Assembly: GCA_021604145.1 (NCBI GenBank)
Contig: BQIX01000001.1
Location: forward strand, 124,001 to 188,000
DNA length: 64,000 bases
Reading direction: 5' to 3'
Source: Nitrospirales bacterium
GTDB lineage: Bacteria > Nitrospirota > Nitrospiria > Nitrospirales > UBA8639
Shown here: positions 48,402 through 59,230 of the stretch, in pieces
How the letters are laid out: the number at the start of each line of letters is the position of its first letter
Numbering within the stretch: the stretch's first letter is position 1
Notes under the pieces: model-generated
Database searches by the model: none
What the model was told of the DNA's origin: nothing
What the model saw: the letters and a program-made list of their open reading frames with translations, nothing else
Program-made: the position numbers and the translations under genes

Positions 48402-51119
48402 ATGCGGCCAATCGATTCAACGCAAGTCTCGTGGCATTCGTTGTCGGAACAAGCCGTTCTCGATCAATTACAAACAAACCTAGAAGGACTGAACAACGAA
48501 GAGGTCAAGGTAAGACAACAGTTGTTTGGAATGAATCGCCTGCCAGTTAAGCCGCCACCGACCATTTTTACCATTTTCCTTCATCAATTCTTAAGTCCCC
48601 TTATCTATATCCTGCTTATCGCTGGGGGAATATCCATCGTCATCGGTGAACATACCGATGCTGGGTTCATCTTTGCCATTATCTTGCTGAATGCCGCGCT
48701 TGGCGCATATCAGGAGTGGAGAGCAGAACAAGGTGCCGCAGCCCTGCAATCGCTTCTCAAGATCTACGCTCGGGTTCGTCGACACGGAACTGAAAAAGAG
48801 ATCCCGGCCGAAGAATTAGTTCCTGGAGATATTTGTCTATTGGAGTCGGGCAGTCGAATTCCAGCGGACTTACGCCTCATTGAGACAACAAATTTAGCGG
48901 TCGATGAATCTCTTTTGACAGGGGAGTCCCTGTCAGTCACCAAGGCTACTGCCCCTACCAGTAATTCTGATGTACCTTTAGTCGATCGAATAGGGATGGT
49001 GTATGCGGCAACCACGGTCATGGTTGGAAGAGGGACTGGGATCGTGGTTGAGATCGGCTCTCGAACAGAAGTTGCGCAAATTGCCAAGGTTGTGACAGAG
49101 ACCAAAGAAACCAAACCACCGCTTGTTGTCAGGATGGATCATTTCGCACGAATGATCAGTGTCGGGATTGTCGGAGCATGTATCATCTTGGCCGTTATAG
49201 CCGTGAACAATGGAATCCCACTAACGGAAGTCTTTTTTATGGCCGTCGCACTGGCTGTTTCCGCAATTCCAGAGGGTCTACCAGTTGCGATGACGGTGGC
49301 CTTGTCGGTAGCGACCTCCCGTATGGCCAAACGTCATGTCATTGTGAGAAAGCTCACAGCAGTGGAAGGGTTGGGAAGTTGCACCTTCATTGCCAGTGAC
49401 AAGACTGGAACATTAACCGTCAATCAACAAACCGTAAAAAAGTTGGTCCTACCCACAGGAGAACGTTTTGACGTGAGTGGACAAGGATTCACAGGTGACG
49501 GGAACATCACGGCTCAGGAAGAATCTCAAGACCTTAGTGTGGCATGGCCCCAGTTACAGAGACTTGGAAAAGTCGGCGTGATGTGCAATGAAGCACAATT
49601 GATCAGTGAAAAAGGGGAGTGGGTTCATCATGGCGATGCAGTCGATATTGCCCTGCTAGCCCTTGGATATAAGCTTGGGGCGAATCCTTCGGAGGTGCGA
49701 CGGGCAATACCGATCGTGGGTATTATTCCGTTTGAATCAGAACGTCAATATGCGGCAACATTTTATCGAGAAGAGAATGTTGTACACACTGCCGTCAAGG
49801 GGGCCATGGAAGTTGTTCTTCCCAAATGTTCTCAAATGGCGACACCCACTGGGGATAAACCAATTGAACCTCAGCTTTTGGAAGAGGCAGCTCTTCAATT
49901 AGCCGCAGAGGGGTACCGTGTTTTGGTTTTGGCCGATGGACGTATGGATCCCCATACCCAGAATGGGATGTTCGATGAACAGGATATGCCTCCGTTAACC
50001 GTCTTAGGGCTCATTGGAGCTATTGATCCGCTTCGGTCGGAAGTCAAGGAAGCCGTAGAGCGATGTCGAGGTGCAGGCGTGCAGGTGGCCATGATCACGG
50101 GCGATCATCCTGCAACGGCGCTGTCAATTGCACGTGAGCTTGGTATTGCTTCAACCGAACAGGAAGTGGCAACAGGGCCGCAGTTAATGAAATTAGGATC
50201 GGAGACGATCAGTCAATTTTTTGATTTGATAAAACGAGTCAGAGTGTACGCGCGCATGACCCCATTGCAGAAATATGAAATCGTCGATGCTCTGGTTCAG
50301 CAAGGGCATTTCGTTGCCGTGACTGGAGACGGCGTGAATGACGCACCAGCGCTGAGAAAAGCTCATCTTGGTGTCGCCATGGGATCAGGAACTGATGTGG
50401 CCAAAGACAGTGCGGCGATGATTATCACTGACGATCGGTTTGCGTCGATTGTGGCTGGCATCGAAGAAGGTCGTGTCGCATATGATAACATTCGAAAGGT
50501 CATCGCGCTCCTGATATCGTGCGGAGCGGCAGAAATTATGCTATTTGCTATCGCACTTCTTGCCGGGCTTCCTTTGCCGCTGACAGCGGTGCAACTGCTG
50601 TGGTTGAATCTGATCACCAATGGTCCCCAAGATGTGGCGCTGGCATTTGAAGCCGGTGAAGCCGAGACAATGGCTCGAACGCCAAGGAAACCGACCGACG
50701 GCATCTTCGACAGACTGATGATTCAACAAACTGTCGTCTCAGGGGGTGTCATGGGTCTCGTGGCCTCTGGTGCTTGGTTTTGGTGGCTCACCTCGGGTCT
50801 CGAGGAAGCCGAAGCACGCAATCTTCTTCTGCTACTCATGGTGTTCCTGCAAAACGTCCATGTTTTTAATTGTCGATCGGAGCGTGCATCTGCCTTCCAG
50901 ATTCCTTTACGGAACAATTGGATTTTAATGTTTGGCGTATTCGCCGCCCAGGGTATTCATATCCTTTCTTTGTATATTCCTGTGACACAAAGCATTTTAG
51001 ACGTGTCGCCAGTGACATTTGCTGATTGGGGATCAATTTTTCTCCTCGCATCAACCATTTTAGTCGCCATGGAGGTCTTTAAAGCGATAAACTGGCGAAT
51101 TAGGGGTTCTTCAGCTTAA
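48402..51119 (+). CDS. P-type ATPase, Ca2+/cation-transporting (P2A-like)
   Basis: 'SDKTGTLTVNQQTV', 'DESLLTGESLSVTK', 'VTGDGVNDAPALRKAHLGVAMG', 'AVSAIPEGLPVAMTV'. Confidence 0.95.
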   Translation: MRPIDSTQVSWHSLSEQAVLDQLQTNLEGLNNEEVKVRQQLFGMNRLPVKPPPTIFTIFLHQFLSPLIYILLIAGGISIVIGEHTDAGFIFAIILLNAALGAYQEWRAEQGAAALQSLLKIYARVRRHGTEKEIPAEELVPGDICLLESGSRIPADLRLIETTNLAVDESLLTGESLSVTKATAPTSNSDVPLVDRIGMVYAATTVMVGRGTGIVVEIGSRTEVAQIAKVVTETKETKPPLVVRMDHFARMISVGIVGACIILAVIAVNNGIPLTEVFFMAVALAVSAIPEGLPVAMTVALSVATSRMAKRHVIVRKLTAVEGLGSCTFIASDKTGTLTVNQQTVKKLVLPTGERFDVSGQGFTGDGNITAQEESQDLSVAWPQLQRLGKVGVMCNEAQLISEKGEWVHHGDAVDIALLALGYKLGANPSEVRRAIPIVGIIPFESERQYAATFYREENVVHTAVKGAMEVVLPKCSQMATPTGDKPIEPQLLEEAALQLAAEGYRVLVLADGRMDPHTQNGMFDEQDMPPLTVLGLIGAIDPLRSEVKEAVERCRGAGVQVAMITGDHPATALSIARELGIASTEQEVATGPQLMKLGSETISQFFDLIKRVRVYARMTPLQKYEIVDALVQQGHFVAVTGDGVNDAPALRKAHLGVAMGSGTDVAKDSAAMIITDDRFASIVAGIEEGRVAYDNIRKVIALLISCGAAEIMLFAIALLAGLPLPLTAVQLLWLNLITNGPQDVALAFEAGEAETMARTPRKPTDGIFDRLMIQQTVVSGGVMGLVASGAWFWWLTSGLEEAEARNLLLLLMVFLQNVHVFNCRSERASAFQIPLRNNWILMFGVFAAQGIHILSLYIPVTQSILDVSPVTFADWGSIFLLASTILVAMEVFKAINWRIRGSSA

Positions 51120-51129
51120 GGGAAAAGCT

Positions 51130-52968
51130 ATGGATAAAAAATTTCGTTTCTCCATTTGGTATTTTATTTTGGCTTTTTGGCTGCTGATTTTTCTGCAGGA
51201 AATCTATTTTGCTTCTCAACATCTGGATGAAGTGTCCTATAGTCAGTTTAAGGTTTGGTTGCTAGATGACAAGGTCGCTGAGGTGACGATTACGGATACG
51301 ATTATTAATGGAAAGCTCAAGCCTGATGTCCAGGAAGAGAAGGGGAATGGGTTCCAAACGATTCGAGTAGATGACCCGGATTTAGTGAAGATTCTTGAGG
51401 AGAAGAACGTCGAATTCTCTGGAGTTATTGTGAGTACCTTATGGAAAGATGTGGCATCATGGGTGATTCCAATATTGATCTTTGCTGCCATTTGGATTTT
51501 CATGTTTCGACGAGTCAGTCAAGGAGCAGGTGGCAGTTTCATGCGTATTGGTCAATCCAAGGCAAAGATTTACATGGAAAAAGATATCCCAGTGAGCATG
51601 AAAGATGTTGCTGGTGTGGATGAAGCCAAAGAAGAACTATTAGAGGTGATCGAGTTCCTTAAGACTCCAGAGAAGTTTACCCGTATCGGCGGACGTATAC
51701 CTAAAGGTGTTCTGTTGGTTGGCCCTCCCGGAACAGGAAAAACATTACTGGCTCGAGCCATCGCTGGCGAAGCTGCCGTGCCGTTTTTTTCTATTAGCGG
51801 CTCGGAGTTTGTTGAAATGTTTGTGGGAGTAGGTGCCGCGAGAGTACGAGATTTGTTTGAAAATGCCAAAGGGATGGCCCCATGTATTATTTTCATTGAT
51901 GAACTCGATGCCCTTGGAAAGGCTAGAGGAACAGGTCCCATGGTTCACGAAGAACGAGAGCAGACATTGAATCAATTATTGGTTGAAATGGACGGATTTG
52001 ATCCACGTGTCGGGGTCATTATTCTGGCCGCCACCAATCGTCCTGAAATTCTGGATCAGGCCCTGTTACGGGCGGGACGATTCGACCGTCAGGTGTTAGT
52101 GGACCGACCTGATCGTCCAGGCCGAAAGGCTATTCTTCAGATTCATGCTAAAGCCGTCAAGCTTGAAGAAGATGTTTCACTCGAGAAAATTGCCGCTATG
52201 ACTCCGGGAATGGTCGGAGCTGACTTAGCGAATGTGGTGAATGAAGCGGCCTTATTGGCAGTTCGAGGAAATCGAGAAACCGTCGCACAGGTAGACTTGG
52301 AAGAAGCGGTAGAACGAGTGGTCGCTGGACTCGAGAAGAAGAGTCGTGTGCTGAGCGTAGAGGAACGTAAGCGAGTGGCGCATCATGAAGTTGGCCATGC
52401 GTTGGTCGCCATGACCATTCCAGGGTCTGATCCTGTTCAAAAAATTTCTATCATTCCACGAGGGATTGCGGCATTGGGGTATACCATGCAGTTACCAACT
52501 GAAGATCGGTATTTGCTCACTCAATCAGAATTAGAAAGTAAGATTGCCGTGCTCTTGGGTGGTCGAGTCGCCGAGGAACTTATTTTCGGGGAAGCGTCGA
52601 CTGGGGCAGCTGATGATCTTCAAAAAGCGACGAATATTGCCAAACGGATGATAAAAGATTACGGCATGAGCACGACTCTGGGCACTGTTGCCTTAGATCA
52701 ATCGGGCCCATCCATGTTTCTTTCTCCGAATGATTCTTCTCCCAGATCCACCTATTCAGAAGAAACGGCTCGTGAAATTGATCAAGAAGTACGACAGCTT
52801 ATTGCTAGCCAGGAAAAACGTGTTCAGGAACTTCTGACTCAAATCAAGCCCGTGCTCACTCAAGGAGCCGAAAAACTTTTAGTCGATGAGGTGATGTCGG
52901 GTGAAAATCTTCAGGAACTGCTTCGCTTGCATCAAGCGGGCGAACCTATGATGAAACCAGCGACCTAG
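51130..52968 (+). CDS. ftsH: ATP-dependent zinc metalloprotease FtsH
   Basis: Walker A '[18 protein letters not shown]', SRH '[31 protein letters not shown]', '[11 protein letters not shown]'. Confidence 0.97.
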   Translation: MDKKFRFSIWYFILAFWLLIFLQEIYFASQHLDEVSYSQFKVWLLDDKVAEVTITDTIINGKLKPDVQEEKGNGFQTIRVDDPDLVKILEEKNVEFSGVIVSTLWKDVASWVIPILIFAAIWIFMFRRVSQGAGGSFMRIGQSKAKIYMEKDIPVSMKDVAGVDEAKEELLEVIEFLKTPEKFTRIGGRIPKGVLLVGPPGTGKTLLARAIAGEAAVPFFSISGSEFVEMFVGVGAARVRDLFENAKGMAPCIIFIDELDALGKARGTGPMVHEEREQTLNQLLVEMDGFDPRVGVIILAATNRPEILDQALLRAGRFDRQVLVDRPDRPGRKAILQIHAKAVKLEEDVSLEKIAAMTPGMVGADLANVVNEAALLAVRGNRETVAQVDLEEAVERVVAGLEKKSRVLSVEERKRVAHHEVGHALVAMTIPGSDPVQKISIIPRGIAALGYTMQLPTEDRYLLTQSELESKIAVLLGGRVAEELIFGEASTGAADDLQKATNIAKRMIKDYGMSTTLGTVALDQSGPSMFLSPNDSSPRSTYSEETAREIDQEVRQLIASQEKRVQELLTQIKPVLTQGAEKLLVDEVMSGENLQELLRLHQAGEPMMKPAT

Positions 52969-53070
52969 AACATTCAAAGAATTCACCTGCCCCGTCCATA
53001 CACATTAAAACAATCTGATCACTCCTTCAACGAAACCGTGGCGGATAGCCACGAAAAGTCTCTATGAATC

Positions 53071-54885
53071 TCAAAATGCCGATTCGATGTAACGTCGATG
53101 GATGTCGGTATAGCAATCTCGAATCAACGTTTCGATCATAGATGGATCACCAAAACGATCGCTAAACCCCGGCTGGGTTGGATCGATGGCAAGTTTTGCT
53201 GTACTGAGAAAATGATTAATCAGATCACGCGGATGTTCATCCCCGATTGCGAAACGAATCGTGGTAGGACGAATGCCAGCGTCGGTCAGTTCTCTTTCGT
53301 CGAGTTCTGAGTGAGTCGTTAAAGCCGGGCAGCTGATAATGGTGTTGGATTGACCCAGTGAAATCATGTGTCCGAAGGTGGGTGACAGCGAATCAAAAAA
53401 ACGATGAAATACGTCGGGAGATATTTGATCGATATCGATCGTAAACAGGGGGGTGGGTAACCCGAGAAATAACAATTTTTTTCGTAGAGCTGCATTGGGA
53501 TGGGTGTTCAGTGCATTGGAACGCACGTTGATTTGAGGATGAGTATCGAGGAATTGGACCAGGATTTGGGTGTTAATGCACTTAGCCAACATGCGGAGGT
53601 CAAGCGTACGCATGCCCTGAATAACTTCAAAGGCCGAATCAGCATTAAGGAATGCCCCTTTAATATAGTAAACATTCCAGAACATGGTGTCACTCCATGA
53701 TTTCGCGCCTTCGGTTTGGGCTGTTTCATCAGGTTCGTACCCCTTGGGGGCAAACATGTCATGAGTGCGACCGATCACCGTTCCGGCGATGACAGCCCCG
53801 GTGCCGCTGAGGTCCTTGGTGTAGCTGTGAATGACAAAGTCTGGGCGTTCATCGGGATCCTCTCGTTGTAAAGGACGAACGAGAAATGGTGTGCCCACGG
53901 TGGCGTCGAGCATGACTCGTAGTCCTTCACGGTGGGCCAGTCGACAGATTGCTGGTATATCAAGGACGTCTCCATGTGGATTAGACGGTGACTCCACATA
54001 CAGGTAGGCCTTACGTCCGCCGGCGAAGCGATCGGCGTATTTCTTTTTCACTCGGGTCCAGCAGGTTGCAAAGTCTGTCGCCTCACATCCATCGAATTGT
54101 TCAACGGCAATCTCGAGATTGCCTTCTTTGGCGTACCAATCATAAATGAGCTGATGGGCTCCTCCATAGATATTGCGACTGGTGATCAAGACATCGTCAC
54201 GTCCAAGCACGTGTGACAATACCCCGTCGATCGCGGCCATACCGCTGCTAAAGTTCCATGCGAAGTATTGTTCGGCATAGGGGCCGGCTTCGAGATCGAC
54301 GATGAAATTTGCGAGAGAAACCGAAGTTGGGTTCAATAATCGGGAATAGATCTCCAGCAGAAGTTCCTTACCCTTGAATGCATCTTCGATCCATTCGGCA
54401 CAAGCGTAGATATACGTTGCCGTTCTGGCGATCACGGGCGTAGCGGAAAAAAGTGCCGTGACGTTATCAATTGCGGCATACGGTCCCTTCGTTGCCCGTG
54501 TCGATGGATGGTAATCCAATGCCTGGTACGTTCGCCGAAATGGGTTCTGTGCCGTGTCCAGTAATTTGGCCAGTTGGAAGGAGAGAAACTTCTTGGCATT
54601 GAAATACGCAATTTGATCACTGCGGTCGAGTGTTTCAATGGTTTTGAGTGTCAGATTCCATAGCAATTCGAAGTCGGCTTGTGATTCATAGAGGCGTTGG
54701 GTAATTCTGGCAAGAACTACTCCGAAATCACTATTCGCATTGATTCCAAAATGCGCTAACTGTTCGGTCACCAGCGCTTCGGCACTGTCTAAACCTGTTG
54801 TATTGCGTTTTGGCGACAGTTTCCGCATTCCCGCTAAGCTCTGTTCTTGAGATGGGGTCGTACTGTCTTTTGGCGTATACTCCAT
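53071..54885 (-). CDS. Cys/Met-metabolism-type PLP-dependent (fold type I) enzyme with ~150-aa N-terminal extension
   Basis: 'FSSGMAAIDGVLSHVLGRDDVLITSRNIYGGAHQLI', 'ESPSNPHGDVLDIPAICRLAH', Schiff-base Lys 'HSYTKDLSGTG'. Confidence 0.88.
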   Translation of the reverse strand: MEYTPKDSTTPSQEQSLAGMRKLSPKRNTTGLDSAEALVTEQLAHFGINANSDFGVVLARITQRLYESQADFELLWNLTLKTIETLDRSDQIAYFNAKKFLSFQLAKLLDTAQNPFRRTYQALDYHPSTRATKGPYAAIDNVTALFSATPVIARTATYIYACAEWIEDAFKGKELLLEIYSRLLNPTSVSLANFIVDLEAGPYAEQYFAWNFSSGMAAIDGVLSHVLGRDDVLITSRNIYGGAHQLIYDWYAKEGNLEIAVEQFDGCEATDFATCWTRVKKKYADRFAGGRKAYLYVESPSNPHGDVLDIPAICRLAHREGLRVMLDATVGTPFLVRPLQREDPDERPDFVIHSYTKDLSGTGAVIAGTVIGRTHDMFAPKGYEPDETAQTEGAKSWSDTMFWNVYYIKGAFLNADSAFEVIQGMRTLDLRMLAKCINTQILVQFLDTHPQINVRSNALNTHPNAALRKKLLFLGLPTPLFTIDIDQISPDVFHRFFDSLSPTFGHMISLGQSNTIISCPALTTHSELDERELTDAGIRPTTIRFAIGDEHPRDLINHFLSTAKLAIDPTQPGFSDRFGDPSMIETLIRDCYTDIHRRYIESAF

Positions 54886-55406
54886 AAAGCGGCCTTCCTT
54901 CCGGCAATGAATGCACTATACCTGCATGAGGCTCTTTCGCAAAGCTTAAGTGAATAGAAGAATACGTGGGTTTTGAGGGGAAAATGAGCTTAAGGACTCC
55001 CGTTCCCTCCTTATCGTCGTTGATTGGTTCTAGGCAAACTCATTTACTGAAAAGCCATGTCTGGCCTGAGACAGAATTCGAGTTCAATACCACCTGCGTT
55101 TAATCATAAATCTTAATGATCAGTAGGGGATAGATTAACCTTTTCTACGATAAGAAAGTAACTGGTATGCTTCAGTCGTGAGTGCGGTTTGATCAAGTCA
55201 GAAAAGAATGTTGTCCAGATTCCATTCTATTGGTCTCGTTCCAAATACAGTATCAAAGTCCATGGATGTTGAGTACCATAAGTCTTTGTTACGTCAAATA
55301 TTACTTTTCGTCAATTAGGCAACAAGGCTATTCTCATTATATAATAAGAATACAGAATACATGGCCAAATCCGTTAAAACGCCATCAGTCACATACACTC
55401 TTTTTC

Positions 55407-56552
55407 ATGGGGAACAAGGCAATGGAATTGCCCTCAGCGCTGGGAATCAAAAAAGTTTATTCGATCGAGTTTGTCGTCGATTACTTCGACCGCAGTCGTG
55501 ATTTCTACCTCAATAAAATGGGATTTTTCGAGTCTCATCAGTCCACACGCGATTGGGAGGAGAAATTCAAAAGCAAAGCCATCTATTTTTCCGCCAATGA
55601 CATTAAGGTCATGGTGTCATCTCCACTGACAACCAATAGCTATACCGCTCAATATTTGCAAACATTATGTCCAGGAGTTCGTAAAATCGTCCTTCAGGTA
55701 GAAGACCTGGATCGAACGATCAACTATTTACAAGACCACCATGCGACATTCGTCCACAGGGAGAAAGATATTCATTCCCCAAATAGTCGCCACCATTTTA
55801 TCACCATTGCTTCTCCGATTGGTTTCTTAGAATTCACCTTCCTGGAAATTGAAGGACAGGATGATGAAATCCCCATGTTTGAGAAGTTATCTTCTCCATC
55901 GCCTGGACATTCACCATTGAACCGCATTGACCACATCACCATAAACGCCAGAACTATTTTCCCCATTTGGAATTTTTTTGAGCAGGTGATGGACTTCAAG
56001 AAATTTTGGACCGTGTCCTTTCATACCCCAGATTTCAAGTCTGGGAAAAAAGGAACCGGGTTATTTTCACAGGTTATGTATGATCCCGGTTCTCACGTAA
56101 AATTTGCTTCCAATGAACCACTGTATCCGCATTTCAATGACTCGCAAATTCAGACCTTTGTCGACAAAAATCATGGAGCGGGAATTCAACACATCGCGTT
56201 GGCCGTGGATGATCTGGTGGACACGGTAGGAAAATTTCGATCAAAGGGCATTGAATTTCTCACAACACCTGATACGTATTACGACTTGTTGCCGGAACGA
56301 ATGGCCGAACAACACATCGTTGATCTTAAAGAGAACCTGACAGACTTAAAAAAACATGGCATCTTGATGGACGGTGAGGACGGTAAATACTTACTGCAAA
56401 TCTTTCTCAAAGACGCGTCTCTTCTTTACAACGATGAAAGCGCTGGACCCTTCTTCTATGAAATCATTCAACGTTGTGGCCATGGAGGATTTGGTGAAGG
56501 CAATTTCCGAGCCTTGTTTGAAGCCATCGAATTGCAGGAACCCGCGTCATGA
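55407..56552 (+). CDS. hppD: 4-hydroxyphenylpyruvate dioxygenase
   Basis: Two VOC domains, ligands 'RIDHITINA' and 'GIQHIALAVDD', C-terminal 'FFYEIIQRCGHGGFGEGNFRALFEAIE'; start placed at 55407 (or 55422). Confidence 0.93.
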   Translation: MGNKAMELPSALGIKKVYSIEFVVDYFDRSRDFYLNKMGFFESHQSTRDWEEKFKSKAIYFSANDIKVMVSSPLTTNSYTAQYLQTLCPGVRKIVLQVEDLDRTINYLQDHHATFVHREKDIHSPNSRHHFITIASPIGFLEFTFLEIEGQDDEIPMFEKLSSPSPGHSPLNRIDHITINARTIFPIWNFFEQVMDFKKFWTVSFHTPDFKSGKKGTGLFSQVMYDPGSHVKFASNEPLYPHFNDSQIQTFVDKNHGAGIQHIALAVDDLVDTVGKFRSKGIEFLTTPDTYYDLLPERMAEQHIVDLKENLTDLKKHGILMDGEDGKYLLQIFLKDASLLYNDESAGPFFYEIIQRCGHGGFGEGNFRALFEAIELQEPAS

Positions 56553-57400
56553 AACTGTTGAGATACGTGACGCCCGTAGGAGGGCAGGACCACGGTATTC
56601 TCATCGGAAATGAAATTTATCCCTTAATGCATATGACCACGACCGAGGCATTGGATAAGCTCAGGGAGGGTGATCAACTATGGGAGAAAATGTTGCAACA
56701 GCCTCCAATTGCATTGTCCAATATTACTCTCCTGCCACCGGTGGAATGTCCTGGGGCATTTCTAGATTTTTATACCTTTGAAGATCATGTCCGAACCGCC
56801 CGAAAAAAACGAGGGTTGGATGTCGTGCCTGAATGGTATGAGTTTCCTGTTTGGTACAATGGATCCACCCGATGTTTTAGTGGTGATGGCACAACGGTGT
56901 TTTTTCCGGAACACGAAAATAAAAAAGACTATGAACTGGAATTAGCCATCGTCATTAAAACGAAATGTCATCGGGTATCCGTTGAAGAGGCGGGAAATTT
57001 TATCGGTGCCTATACAATTGTGAACGACTTTAGTGCTCGTCAGCTCCAGGGAAAAATCATGAAGGTGGGGCTTGGTCCAGCTAAAGCCAAAGACTTTAAT
57101 ACCGGCTTGGGTCCGTGGCTGGTCACTCCCGAAGACATTCCCGATCCTCGAAGCTTGCTGATGCGCGCCTGGGTGAACGGTGAATTATGGTCGGAAGGCA
57201 ATAGCGGATCGTCGCATTTCAGCTTTGCACAAATGATTGCCTTTGCGGCGGAAGATCAGACGCTCTATCCCGGAGATATTCTTGCCAGTGGTACAGTCGG
57301 GACTGGATGCGGCCTTGAACTAGACAAGTTTCTCCAAACCGGAGACAAGGTGGAATTGGAAATTGAACACATTGGGAGGCTGACCCATTGGGTTGGATGA
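56549..57400 (+). CDS. Fumarylacetoacetate hydrolase family protein
   Basis: 'GDGTTVFFPEHENKKDYELELAIVIKTKCHRVSVEEAGNFIGAYTIVNDFSARQLQ', 'DILASGTVGTGCGLEL'. Confidence 0.93.
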   Translation: MKLLRYVTPVGGQDHGILIGNEIYPLMHMTTTEALDKLREGDQLWEKMLQQPPIALSNITLLPPVECPGAFLDFYTFEDHVRTARKKRGLDVVPEWYEFPVWYNGSTRCFSGDGTTVFFPEHENKKDYELELAIVIKTKCHRVSVEEAGNFIGAYTIVNDFSARQLQGKIMKVGLGPAKAKDFNTGLGPWLVTPEDIPDPRSLLMRAWVNGELWSEGNSGSSHFSFAQMIAFAAEDQTLYPGDILASGTVGTGCGLELDKFLQTGDKVELEIEHIGRLTHWVG

Positions 57401-57403
57401 GCT

Positions 57404-58573
57404 ATGTTCAAATACTTGCAGATGGGAAACATACCGAACATGCATCACACCGCACATTATGCGGGCGATCGTTTATTGAATGAATATTGCTTTACCCGCG
57501 AAGGATTTGAAGCCCCTTTCTCTATCTGCTACCTCTACCACCCTCCCACGAGTGAGGTGGAAAGCAAACCTTACTCAGAAGCAGCTTGGGGCTCTCTTGA
57601 AAAACGTGACGAAACGCTATTACAGAGACGACACTTCAGAAGTTCAATGGGGCAGTCTCAAGGGCACTTCATCAGCGGGAGAACACTGCTTGCCTTCAAT
57701 GACAATGTCACGTATGGCTTGTGCCATCCAGCGGTGTTTGACTCTGCCTTTTTTGCGAACAACGATGCCGATGAATTGTTTTTTTTGGCGCAAGGTGAAA
57801 TTACTATTCAAACCCTGTTTGGACAACTCAAACTCGTTTCCGGAGATTATCTGATCGTTCCCCGGTCATGCCCCTATCGATTTACCTTTTCCAGCCCTCC
57901 GAAACTGATCTACGTCGAAGCGAAGCAGCACCTCTCCATTCCCAACGAGTACATCAATGCTCAGGGGCAGTTGAAGATGGATGCTCCGTATTCTGAACGA
58001 AGTTTCAAATGTCCCGAGTGGGACGTCGAGCTGATGGCAAGCAACGAATCGGTTTCTATTGTGCGCAAACGGCAGGGAGCATTCACACACACGTTTTATT
58101 CACATAATTATTTCAAAATGAATGGCTGGGACGGGTATGTCTATCCCTATGCCATCAACTTGAAAAACATTCAACCGAAAACCGGAAGAGTGCACTTACC
58201 TCCAGTTTCCCATTTGACTTTTACCGGCGGAGGGTTCGCGGTCATGAGCTTTCTCCCTCGGGTCCTAGACTTCGATGAGAACGCGGTTCCCTGTCCCTTT
58301 TATCATTCGTCCGTAGATTGCGATGAGTTACTGTTTTATCACTCCGGTGATTTCACCAGCCGCAAAACCATTGAACGAGGTTCGATCAGCTACCATCCAT
58401 CGGGTATCCCACATGGTCCGCATCCCGGAGCCTATAAAAATTCCATTGGACTCAGACAAACGAATGAACAGGCGGTGATGGTGGATACGTTCGCGCCGTT
58501 GTGTTTGACTCGGCAAAGTGAGGCGTTGGAAGATCCCGACTATCCGACAAGCTGGCAGGAGAAAACAGTATGA
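57404..58573 (+). CDS. hmgA: Homogentisate 1,2-dioxygenase
   Basis: 'NNDADELFFLAQGEITIQTLFGQLKLVSGDYLIVPRSCPYRF', 'CDELLFYHSGDFTSRKTIERGSISYHPSGIPHGPHPG'. Confidence 0.92.
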   Translation: MFKYLQMGNIPNMHHTAHYAGDRLLNEYCFTREGFEAPFSICYLYHPPTSEVESKPYSEAAWGSLEKRDETLLQRRHFRSSMGQSQGHFISGRTLLAFNDNVTYGLCHPAVFDSAFFANNDADELFFLAQGEITIQTLFGQLKLVSGDYLIVPRSCPYRFTFSSPPKLIYVEAKQHLSIPNEYINAQGQLKMDAPYSERSFKCPEWDVELMASNESVSIVRKRQGAFTHTFYSHNYFKMNGWDGYVYPYAINLKNIQPKTGRVHLPPVSHLTFTGGGFAVMSFLPRVLDFDENAVPCPFYHSSVDCDELLFYHSGDFTSRKTIERGSISYHPSGIPHGPHPGAYKNSIGLRQTNEQAVMVDTFAPLCLTRQSEALEDPDYPTSWQEKTV

Positions 58574-59220
58574 CTCTTCACACTGAGTTTTTTGACATTC
58601 ATCCCAAGGACCATTTTTGGGTGGACATCTATCATTTAATGAACTCCATCGTTCAACCGCGCCCCATCGCCTGGATTTCAAGCATTTCGGAGACCGGAAC
58701 GTTCAACCTGGCACCGTTTAGTTATTTTAATATTTGTTCTATGAACCCCGCGATCATTTCCAACTCGATTTTTTTTAACCGGGATGGATCAGAAAAAGAC
58801 ACGTTGAAAAATATCAAAGCCACGGGCCAATATGTCGTGGGTACGGTTTCCTACCATGCGGCTGAAAAGGCCAACCTCTCCTCCGCTCCCTACAAATCCG
58901 ACATAAACGAATTCGATGAGGCCAAAGTAGAGCCCATTCTTCGTAACCCTGGGGAACCGGCATTTATCTCTGAAAGCCCGGTGCAACTGGTGTGCGAACT
59001 CAACCAAACCATTCCACTAGGGCAAGGGGCAGGAGTGGGCACGCTCGTTCTTGGTAACGTGAAGCACATTCACCTTTCCACACGACTGAAAAGTATCGAG
59101 TGGCAAAAAGGGATATCTCCGGAACGCATGAACAATGTTGGCCGGATGGGCGCCGATTTTTATGCCAAAACTTCAGATGTATTTGAATTGCCCCGCGCAA
59201 CGGTCAACAAAGAACTGTAA
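58570..59220 (+). CDS. Flavin reductase-like (FMN-binding split barrel) protein
   Basis: 'SIVQPRPIAWISSISETGTFNLAPFSYFNICSMNPAIISNSIFF...KDTLKNIKATGQYVV'. Confidence 0.9.
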   Translation: MTLHTEFFDIHPKDHFWVDIYHLMNSIVQPRPIAWISSISETGTFNLAPFSYFNICSMNPAIISNSIFFNRDGSEKDTLKNIKATGQYVVGTVSYHAAEKANLSSAPYKSDINEFDEAKVEPILRNPGEPAFISESPVQLVCELNQTIPLGQGAGVGTLVLGNVKHIHLSTRLKSIEWQKGISPERMNNVGRMGADFYAKTSDVFELPRATVNKEL

Positions 59221-59230
59221 GATTGACAAC

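Noticed and set aside
53020-53070. Hairpin CGTGGC-GGATA-GCCACG between ftsH and the PLP enzyme as a terminator
   Set aside because: The stem is real, but no U-run follows on either strand, so terminator function is not supported
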